Assembly: GCA_028288775.1 (NCBI GenBank)
Contig: JAQGHP010000009.1
Coordinates: forward strand, 1-5,833
Length of the DNA: 5,833 nt
Reading direction: 5' to 3'
Source of the DNA: Phycisphaerales bacterium
Lineage (GTDB): Bacteria > Planctomycetota > Phycisphaerae > Tepidisphaerales > Tepidisphaeraceae
Shown: piece by piece, positions 1 to 5,219 of the stretch
How the letters are laid out: the number at the start of each line of letters is the position of its first letter
Position numbering within the stretch: the first letter of the stretch is position 1
Made by a program: the position numbers and the translations under genes
Notes under the pieces: model-generated
What the model was told of the DNA's origin: nothing
Database searches by the model: none
What the model saw: only the letters and a program-made list of their open reading frames with translations

Positions 1-1576
1 CGAGGTAAAGGTTATAGTTCCAGCCGTGGGGAGGCCGGTGGGAAAGTTGCAACTCCGTGGCGGTGATGAACACGACCGCGAAGCCGGCGAATAGCAGCTC
101 GCCGCAGCGCGTGCCCAGGAGCCGCGCCGGGGCGAGAGTGAGATATGCCTGCACGGCAATGGACGCCACCAGCAGCATGAGCGTGGATACCGACGGACGG
201 GCGGCCCGGTCGTGCGCCAGAAATGCCATTTCGATCGCCACGAGCGCGAACACCGCCACGGCGAGGGCGAGGATGTTGGCGAGGCGGCCGCCCGCGCCCG
301 GACGGTGCGCCAGCCGCACGACGACGTACGCCGCGGCCAGCGCGCCCAAGATCGCCACCATGTCGTGCGTCGGGGCGACGTACAAGGTGATCACCGCGCC
401 GGCAAAGAATACGGGGAGCCCGCGCCGTACGCCTGGGCGGCCGTCTTCCTCCCCGCGGTCCGGGGAATGGGCCTGCCACAAAAGTGCGGCAAGCACGAGC
501 GCGGCAAGAACCGTTTGCGGCCCGTAATACCAGGGGGTTTCCGTGAACGGAAGGAAGAACACCGCCGAGTAAAAAATGTAAGTCGCCGTGCCGCCAACGA
601 AGAAGGGCCAGAGGGGCCGGATGCGGTCGGCGGTACTGCGCCATCCCCGACTCACCGCCCCTGCCGCGAGCAGCACCCACGGCCCGATTGCCCCGACCGC
701 GGCGTAAAGCCTGGCGGTCGTCAGCGGCCAAAGCACCTGCCGCGCCACCGTGCGCGCCAGCCCCACCGACGCCACCGATTCGCCCCGCCACTGCCTGGAG
801 TAGAAGACCTTCGCCGCCCCGCTCACCGGCATGAGATGGTGGGTGGTAACGAGATTGACCGCCAGGTAACCCCCCGCGATCAGCGCCAGCGGGACCGCAA
901 AGCAGACGAAGGCCCACCCGCGCCGCGGCCGGCGAAACACCTCCCACGCGAGAGCGGCGCTGACGGCCATGACCAAGAACATCTGGTCCGTGCGGCCCAG
1001 GAACAGCAGCCCGCAGAGCGTGCCGATCCCCAGCGCCGCCCGCGGGGAAGGACCGCCTTCCTCCGCCGCGGCTTCCGCGCGGAACCGCACCCAACTCGCA
1101 AGCAGCGCGCAGTAGAGCAGCATCGTCACGCCCGTTTCCAGCCCGTCCACCATGGTCAGGCGGAGGATCAGGAACCAGCCGACCGCGGCGAAGGTTGCCG
1201 GCACCGCGCCGAACAGGCGGCCAAGCGCGCGCACGAGGAACAAAGTCGCGCCGGCCAGGCAGAGGGCTTCCACGCCCAGCAGCACGCGGAAGGGCAGATC
1301 GCCGCCCGAAGGGAAAACCTTGTACACCGCGGCGCAGACGAGGAACCAGAGCGGCTGGTAGCCGTTGGTGAAGTGGATGCCGTCGAAGCTGGAGAAGCCG
1401 GTGCGGGCGAAGTGCATTGCCGGCGTGAAGTAGTAGAACGCGTCATCGGGAATGCGGACGATGAGCGATACGATCGGGGCGATGACAAATACCGCGCCCA
1501 GCGCGAGGCACCCGAGCGTGAATCCCCAGGCGCGCTGATTGATCGACAAACATCCGGTATCCGGCAGGCGTGCCAT
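1..1576 (-). CDS. GT-C fold membrane glycosyltransferase (family 39 / ArnT-like), C-terminus beyond the window
   Basis: The frame is open for 525 codons from an ATG at 1576 to the left edge with no stop, so the C-terminus is missing. A minus-strand GGGAGA (1591-1586) lies 9 nt before the ATG and supports this start. The protein is strongly hydrophobic with many membrane helices; the first spans about residues 17-40. It is followed by the Asp-Asp pair (D44-D45) expected in the first periplasmic loop of GT-C enzymes, then TNGYQPLW (70-77), GLETG (145-149), GRTD (194-197) and PVSGAAK (250-256). These motifs recur in bacterial family-39-like proteins that take a sugar from a polyprenyl-phosphate donor and add it to an acceptor outside the cytoplasm. 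Donor and acceptor cannot be read from sequence. It is divergent from the epimerase gene, which suggests a shared glycan locus. The membrane glycosyltransferase class is secure; specificity is unknown. Confidence 0.87.
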   Translation of the reverse strand, partial: MARLPDTGCLSINQRAWGFTLGCLALGAVFVIAPIVSLIVRIPDDAFYYFTPAMHFARTGFSSFDGIHFTNGYQPLWFLVCAAVYKVFPSGGDLPFRVLLGVEALCLAGATLFLVRALGRLFGAVPATFAAVGWFLILRLTMVDGLETGVTMLLYCALLASWVRFRAEAAAEEGGPSPRAALGIGTLCGLLFLGRTDQMFLVMAVSAALAWEVFRRPRRGWAFVCFAVPLALIAGGYLAVNLVTTHHLMPVSGAAKVFYSRQWRGESVASVGLARTVARQVLWPLTTARLYAAVGAIGPWVLLAAGAVSRGWRSTADRIRPLWPFFVGGTATYIFYSAVFFLPFTETPWYYGPQTVLAALVLAALLWQAHSPDRGEEDGRPGVRRGLPVFFAGAVITLYVAPTHDMVAILGALAAAYVVVRLAHRPGAGGRLANILALAVAVFALVAIEMAFLAHDRAARPSVSTLMLLVASIAVQAYLTLAPARLLGTRCGELLFAGFAVVFITATELQLSHRPPHGWNYNLYL

Positions 1577-1724
1577 GGACAAGAGTCTCCCAATTCTCGG
1601 ACGAATGCCCGGTCCGCCCCGGCCCACGCCCGATAATTTACGCATTTCCGGAGGCTTTCCCCCCGCAGCCTGATGGTGCCCCGATGGCGCGAGCGATGTG
1701 ACGGTTCAGCCGCCGGACTGCACC

Positions 1725-1752
1725 TTGACCCGCGCAATCCGTAGCACATAAT
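1725..1752 (+). promoter_or_regulatory. Candidate sigma70-type promoter for the epimerase gene
   Basis: TTGACC (1725-1730, five of six matches to TTGACA) is followed after 16 nt by CATAAT (1747-1752, five of six matches to TATAAT). Transcription would begin near 1759, giving a leader of about 100 nt before the ATG at 1858. An alternative -10, TAATGA at 1749-1754, would give 18-nt spacing. The call rests on box match and position only. Confidence 0.5.
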
Positions 1753-1844
1753 GAGCGTGGCGGATGCATCACCCGGATTTCGCTTCGAAGGTTTTTGCCC
1801 TGTCGAGAATACCCTGTTACTGTCGGCCGGGAGCGGGGTTTTAT

Positions 1845-1850
1845 AAGGAG
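1845..1850 (+). promoter_or_regulatory. Strong Shine-Dalgarno site fixing the epimerase start
   Basis: AAGGAG lies 7 nt before the ATG at 1858. It decides against the longer frame that begins at a TTG at 1795, whose extra 21 residues precede the Rossmann nucleotide-binding motif and resemble nothing in the family. It contrasts with the downstream glycosyltransferase gene, which has no such site. Confidence 0.88.
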
Positions 1851-1857
1851 CGGTGAA

Positions 1858-2874
1858 ATGAAAGTCAACACGGTAGTCGTGTGCGGCGGCGGTGGGTTTA
1901 TCGGCGGGCATCTGGTCGCGGACTTGCTCAAAAAAGGCGCGAAACAGGTGCGATGCATAGACGTCAAACCGCTCGATGAGTGGTACCAAGTCCACCCCGA
2001 AGCGGAGAACATCGTCGCGGACTTGAACCTGCGCGACAAGGCGTTCGAAGCCTGCAAGGGCATGGACACCGTCATCAATCTCGCCTGCAACATGGGCGGG
2101 ATGGGCTTCATCGAAAAGAACAAGGGCCTGTGCATGATCAGCGTGCTCATCAACACGCACCTGCTCATGGGCGCCCGCGAGCACGGCGCACAGCGGTTCT
2201 TCTACGCTTCCAGCGCCTGCGTTTACAACGCCGACAAACAGAAGGACAAGAAGCTCGACGTCTACCTGAAGGAAGAAGACGCCTACCCCGCTATGCCCGA
2301 AGACGGCTACGGCTGGGAGAAGCTCTTCAGCGAGCGCATGTGCCGCCATTTCCGCGAGGACTTCGGCGTCTCCACCCGTGTCGCGCGCTTTCACAATGTA
2401 TATGGCCCCAATGGCACGTTCGAAGGTGGGCGAGAGAAGGCGCCCGCAGCCATCTGTCGCAAGGTGATCCACGCCAAGCTCTCCGGCGATCACTCAATTG
2501 AGATTTGGGGCGACGGCCTTCAAACCCGCTCGTTCATGTACATCTCCGACTGCCTCAAGGGGATCTACAGCATCACCGAGAGCGACATCATCGACCCGAT
2601 CAACCTGGGCTCTTCCGAAGGCGTGAGCATCAATCAACTCGTGGACATCGTCGAGGACATCGCCGGTATCAAGCTCAAGCGTTCGTACAACCTGGACGCG
2701 CCCAAAGGCGTCAATGGCCGCAACAGCGACAACACGCTGATCCAAAAACTCCTCGGCTGGCAGCCCAACACCCGCCTGCGTGACGGGATGGAAAAGACCT
2801 ACCGCTGGATCTACGACCAGATGGCCGGAAGATACCCAGCGAAGGCGCGGGAAGCGGTTGCGGCGGGAAGATAG
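1858..2874 (+). CDS. GDP-mannose 3,5-epimerase homologue (extended SDR family)
   Basis: The 338-residue protein is a cytoplasmic NAD-dependent sugar-nucleotide epimerase. The N-terminal Rossmann motif GxxGxxG is at residues 10-16. Next come MGGMGF (79-84), FFYASSAC (114-121), the YxxxK pair Y151/K155, RFHNVYGP (177-184), GGREKAPAA (190-198), WGDGLQTRSF (217-226) and GRNSDN (287-292). These match the plant GDP-mannose 3,5-epimerases, which turn GDP-D-mannose into GDP-L-galactose and GDP-L-gulose. C121 and K194 sit where the plant enzymes have their catalytic Cys and Lys, and S119 is also kept, so activity is expected. The length fits the family, with a C-terminal tail of about 15 extra residues. 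The ATG at 1858 is set by the AAGGAG site. In bacteria such enzymes supply sugars for surface polysaccharides or antibiotics, and the flanking glycosyltransferases favour the former. A related GDP-sugar epimerase with shifted specificity is possible but less likely. Confidence 0.93.
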   Translation: MKVNTVVVCGGGGFIGGHLVADLLKKGAKQVRCIDVKPLDEWYQVHPEAENIVADLNLRDKAFEACKGMDTVINLACNMGGMGFIEKNKGLCMISVLINTHLLMGAREHGAQRFFYASSACVYNADKQKDKKLDVYLKEEDAYPAMPEDGYGWEKLFSERMCRHFREDFGVSTRVARFHNVYGPNGTFEGGREKAPAAICRKVIHAKLSGDHSIEIWGDGLQTRSFMYISDCLKGIYSITESDIIDPINLGSSEGVSINQLVDIVEDIAGIKLKRSYNLDAPKGVNGRNSDNTLIQKLLGWQPNTRLRDGMEKTYRWIYDQMAGRYPAKAREAVAAGR

Positions 2875-2878
2875 AGAG

Positions 2879-3024
2879 ATTTGCGATTGCCGATTTGCAA
2901 TTTGCGATTGGAATTCGAAATGCGAAATCGGAGATTTGAAATTTGAAATCCGAGATCTCAAATTTGGAATCTGCAACTTGAGTTCCCCTTCACAATCGCA
3001 AATCGCAAATCGGCAATCGCAAAT
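2879..3024. repeat. AT-rich heptamer-periodic element with 32-bp inverted-repeat ends
   Basis: The element begins 4 nt after the epimerase stop and ends inside the start codon of the next gene. From 2879 to 2982 it reads as 15 consecutive units beginning ATTTGCG, ATTGCCG, ATTTGCA, ATTTGCG. All are 7 nt except one 6-nt unit at 2907-2912; the rough consensus is AT(T/C)TG(A/C)(A/G). After TTCCCCTTCA (2983-2992) the units return in reverse complement (CAATCGC, AAATCGC, AAATCGG, CAATCGC). The ends 2879-2910 and 2993-3024 are complementary at 31 of 32 positions, the exception being A2899 against C3004. An inner stem pairs AAATTTGA (2939-2946) with TCAAATTT (2958-2965). The whole can fold into one long nested hairpin. 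Its AT content contrasts with the GC-rich genes around it. No transposase or clear target-site duplication is visible. It may be a dispersed non-coding repeat, an mRNA-processing hairpin, or both. Confidence 0.85.
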
Positions 3025-4270
3025 GTCCTCCCTTCCGACGCTCCTCGTCTTCAGCCAGACCTTCGTTCCCGACCCCGCGAGCGTGGGGCAGCACATGGCG
3101 GACGTGGCCTTTGAGATGGCCCGGCGCGGGTATCGCGTGCGGGTCTTTACCTCCGCACGCGGGTACGAAGACGCGAGCGTGAAGTACCGGCCGCGGGAAA
3201 CACTCAACGGCGTTGAAATCCGCCGGCTTCCGCTCGCATCCTTCGGAAAAAAATCCCTCCCGCTGCGCGTGCTCGGGACGGCGATGTTTCAACTGCAATG
3301 CTTGTTGGTCGGGCTTTTCGCGCCGCGCGTGCGAGGGATTTTTTTCAGCACGTCGCCGCCTTTGATCGGGGTGATCGCCTCCATCCTGCACATAGTCCGG
3401 CGGGTGCCGATCGCATACTGGGCGATGGACCTCAACCCCGACCAGCTTATCGCGCTGGGCAAGCTCAAGCCGACGGATTTCGCCGCACGATTCCTGGAAG
3501 CGGTGAACCGGTTGATCCTGCGCGAGTCGTCGCTGATCGTCGCATTGGACCGTTTCATGGCCGACCGGCTGGAGGCCCGCGGGCCGCTGCGTCAGAAGAT
3601 GCTGGTCATGCCCCCGTGGCCGCACGAAAACCATATAGAATCCGACGGCGGCGCGCTCGCACCGGAAGAGAATCCCTTCCGCGCCCGCCATGGCCTGAAC
3701 GGAAAGTTCGTCGTCATGTACAGCGGGAACCACAGCCCGTCCAACCCGCTCGCCACATTGCTCAAGGCCGCGGTTCATTTCAAGGACGACCCGGACGTGC
3801 GATTTTTGTTCGTGGGCGGCGGCAGCGGAAAGCGCGAGGTGGAAGCCGCCATCGCGGAGCATCATCTTGCCAATTCCATTTCGCTCCCGTATCAGCCGTT
3901 GTCGGAGTTGAAGTATTCGCTGTCGGCCGCGGACGTACATGTCGTAGCGCTGGGCGACGACATGGTTGGCATCATCCACCCCTGCAAGATCTACGGCGCG
4001 ATGGCTTCCGGCCGCCCGATCCTCTATTTCGGCCCGCGCCCCTCGCACATCACCGACATCCTCGACGAGCACGGCATCGGCCTGCCCGTCGCCCACGGCG
4101 ACGTTGCGGGCGCAATCGATGCCATCGAAAAGTTCAGGAAGTCATCCCCCGCCGAGATGCAACGCATGGGCGACACGGCCAGATCCGTGCTCCGCCGGAC
4201 CCTTAGCCAGCAAGCGCTCTGCGCTCGTTTCTGCGACCGCATGGAGCAGGCGCTCTTCGCGCGGGGTTGA
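3023..4270 (+). CDS. GT4-type (GT-B fold) glycosyltransferase
   Basis: This 415-residue cytoplasmic or membrane-associated protein should transfer a sugar from a nucleotide donor. The N-terminal acceptor half starts with LLVFSQTFVPDP (7-18), then VGQHMADVA (21-29), ARRGYRVRVFTS (33-44) and, after a hydrophobic stretch at about 108-133, MDLNPDQ (135-141), the counterpart of the DLWP-type motif in WbuB/WcaI-like enzymes. The donor half carries VVMYSGNHSPSNPL (230-243), FLFVGGGSGKREVE (261-274), LPYQPLSEL (288-296) and HPCKIYGAMASGRPIL (319-334). In the last motif Gly325 stands where GT4 enzymes usually have the second Glu of EX7E, as in some members of this subgroup. The ATG at 3023 fits the family's N-terminus, but no Shine-Dalgarno precedes it because the repeat occupies that space. 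It probably shares a transcript with the epimerase. Donor unknown; a GDP-sugar made next door is a reasonable guess only. Confidence 0.88.
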   Translation: MSSLPTLLVFSQTFVPDPASVGQHMADVAFEMARRGYRVRVFTSARGYEDASVKYRPRETLNGVEIRRLPLASFGKKSLPLRVLGTAMFQLQCLLVGLFAPRVRGIFFSTSPPLIGVIASILHIVRRVPIAYWAMDLNPDQLIALGKLKPTDFAARFLEAVNRLILRESSLIVALDRFMADRLEARGPLRQKMLVMPPWPHENHIESDGGALAPEENPFRARHGLNGKFVVMYSGNHSPSNPLATLLKAAVHFKDDPDVRFLFVGGGSGKREVEAAIAEHHLANSISLPYQPLSELKYSLSAADVHVVALGDDMVGIIHPCKIYGAMASGRPILYFGPRPSHITDILDEHGIGLPVAHGDVAGAIDAIEKFRKSSPAEMQRMGDTARSVLRRTLSQQALCARFCDRMEQALFARG

Positions 4271-4272
4271 TT

Positions 4273-4974
4273 TCACACCGCCTTGCGCTTGGCCCCGGCC
4301 ATCTTCCCCGCATCTGCATCCGCATCCTCCGCTTCGATCGGGAGATCCGCGTAAAGCGCCTGCTGGAAACAGAACGCCGGCACGGCAAGCACGATCACGC
4401 ACACTCCCGCAAGGCACGCATGGCCGACCCGGTGGCCGTCGGTTTCGAGAATATTCAATGGAAGTCGCCGGGCAAGAAGGATCGCGGTGGAAGTCCCGGC
4501 CACGACCAGCGACGCGCCGTGCAGCGATGTCAGGATCATCACCGCGCCGCGGTACCACACGAGCACCGGCGCGCCGACTACCACCGCGGACGCGACCGAG
4601 ATGAAGAAGCACGCCAGCGGGTTGGCCCCGCACGCCCGGGCGGCAAGCCACCCCGCGAGCGCGGCGATCAGGCCGATCGGCAGCGCGATTGTCCATCGCG
4701 TGAACCACCACGCCGCCATGCCGAACAGGATCGCGAACATGACCATCCCCGTGATCCGCGAATCGAGCACCTCCCCCACCGGAATGCCCGCGACCACGCC
4801 GACGATTACCCCGGCGATCGTCGTCATGACCCGAAAGACTCTCAATCCGAAAAACAGGTAGATGAACCCGAGGGCGATGGTCACCCCCGCCGACACCGCG
4901 GCCAGCGATTCCAACGGAATGACCAGTTGTGAAGGCAGGTCGAGATGCGGTGCAACGGTGTGCGGCAGCGTCAT
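4273..4974 (-). CDS. TMEM198/DUF4203-like seven-helix membrane protein
   Basis: From the ATG at 4974 the protein has 233 residues and about seven membrane helices (roughly 22-43, 46-66, 75-91, 94-112, 119-140, 143-166 and 184-205). A polar, acidic-then-basic C-terminal tail follows (from about 210: IEAEDADADAGK, then KRK). The pattern GFIYLFFGLRVFRV (36-49) and RGAVMILTSLHGA (142-154) recalls the TMEM198/DUF4203 fold; I assign it on topology and pattern, and its function is unknown. It is paralogous to the next gene upstream on the same strand: both share the opening motif, the RGxVM...SLxGA segment and an FQQ after the last helix. Neither start has a convincing ribosome-binding site. A GTG at 5013 would add 13 polar residues and has a distant AGGA. 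Its stop is 2 nt from that of the convergent glycosyltransferase gene. Confidence 0.8.
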   Translation of the reverse strand: MTLPHTVAPHLDLPSQLVIPLESLAAVSAGVTIALGFIYLFFGLRVFRVMTTIAGVIVGVVAGIPVGEVLDSRITGMVMFAILFGMAAWWFTRWTIALPIGLIAALAGWLAARACGANPLACFFISVASAVVVGAPVLVWYRGAVMILTSLHGASLVVAGTSTAILLARRLPLNILETDGHRVGHACLAGVCVIVLAVPAFCFQQALYADLPIEAEDADADAGKMAGAKRKAV

Positions 4975-5053
4975 GGCGTCGCGCGCGTGCCCGGGGCGGC
5001 CGTCAGATCCCACGCCGGTTCGCGTTCCTGGCGACGTCCCTACTCTTCCGTGG

Positions 5054-5072
5054 CACGGGCGGCCCGCCCGTG
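5054..5072. repeat. GC-rich REP-like palindrome
   Basis: CACGGGCG (5054-5061) and CGCCCGTG (5065-5072) are perfect complements around a 3-nt GCC spacer. A second small hairpin, GGGC-TCTTC-GCCC (5072-5084), abuts it. The motif lies between the two membrane-protein genes. From memory, a related GC-rich palindrome is dispersed in many environmental genomes, including planctomycetes; I could not check that here. Confidence 0.5.
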
Positions 5073-5133
5073 GGCTCTTCGCCCGAACGGCACTTGCGTG
5101 CGAATCGCCCTTGCGACCGAATGTAACGCGACA

Positions 5134-5169
5134 AAGGGTCTGGCCTTCGAATCCGGAGGCCAGGCCCTT
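5134..5169 (-). terminator. Long intergenic hairpin, possible terminator of the rightmost gene
   Basis: AAGGGTCTGGCCT (5134-5146) pairs with AGGCCAGGCCCTT (5157-5169), and three more inner pairs (5147-5149 with 5154-5156) leave a 4-nt loop. The 16-bp stem starts 51 nt after the stop of the minus-strand gene that ends at 5220. On that strand the T-rich tail is short (TTTGT), so it is a weak intrinsic terminator at best. Two positions (5139/5164 and 5147/5156) are G·U pairs in plus-strand RNA but A/C mismatches in minus-strand RNA, so the direction is uncertain. It could also be a dispersed repeat. Confidence 0.45.
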
Positions 5170-5219
5170 CGTCCTATGGGGACGTCATCAGAATAATCGG
5201 CCGATCGCCTTGAATTTCG

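Larger units (their letters stand above)
1577..1857. promoter_or_regulatory. Divergent intergenic control region
   Basis: These 281 nt separate two divergent genes and should carry both promoters. I find no convincing gene in it. The plus-strand promoter is listed separately. For the minus-strand gene the only candidate is an AT-rich TAAATTAT (minus strand, about 1640-1633), placed so that transcription would start roughly 50 nt before the ATG at 1576. I see no matching -35 box, so that assignment is weak. No clear operator-type palindrome stands out beyond the short CTTCGAAG at about 1783-1790. Confidence 0.5.

Noticed and set aside
212..1636. Long plus-strand open frame (474 codons) antisense to the GT-C gene
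   Set aside because: Its product is rich in Arg, His, Pro and Gln with no domain, while the minus-strand frame gives a coherent membrane protein with family motifs and a ribosome-binding site. It is a shadow of GC-rich codon use.
1795..1857. TTG start giving a 359-residue epimerase
   Set aside because: The AAGGAG site 7 nt before the ATG at 1858 and the normal position of the Rossmann motif favour the shorter protein.
1168..2493. Long minus-strand open frame (441 codons) crossing the divergent intergenic region
   Set aside because: It runs antisense to the epimerase and out of frame with the GT-C gene, spans two real genes and a promoter region, and shows no recognisable motif.
2780..3022. 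Upstream extension of the GT4 frame through the repeat into the epimerase gene
   Set aside because: The extra 81 residues overlap the epimerase coding end and the repeat; the family's N-terminus begins just after the ATG at 3023.
2879..3024. CRISPR array
   Set aside because: The units are contiguous 7-mers with no spacers and the ends are inverted, which does not fit direct repeats of 23-47 bp with unique spacers.
2879..3024. Insertion sequence or MITE with target-site duplication
   Set aside because: The long inverted ends fit loosely, but I see no matching direct repeats at the borders and no transposase, so I call it only a repeat.
2494..4096. Minus-strand open frames antisense to the epimerase and the GT4 gene
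   Set aside because: The plus-strand frames carry clear family motifs. The antisense products are low-complexity and owe part of their length to the stop-poor heptamer repeat.
5196..5205. 10-bp palindrome ATCGGCCGAT near the end of the rightmost gene
   Set aside because: A short perfect palindrome of this composition is expected by chance in GC-rich DNA and has no supporting context.
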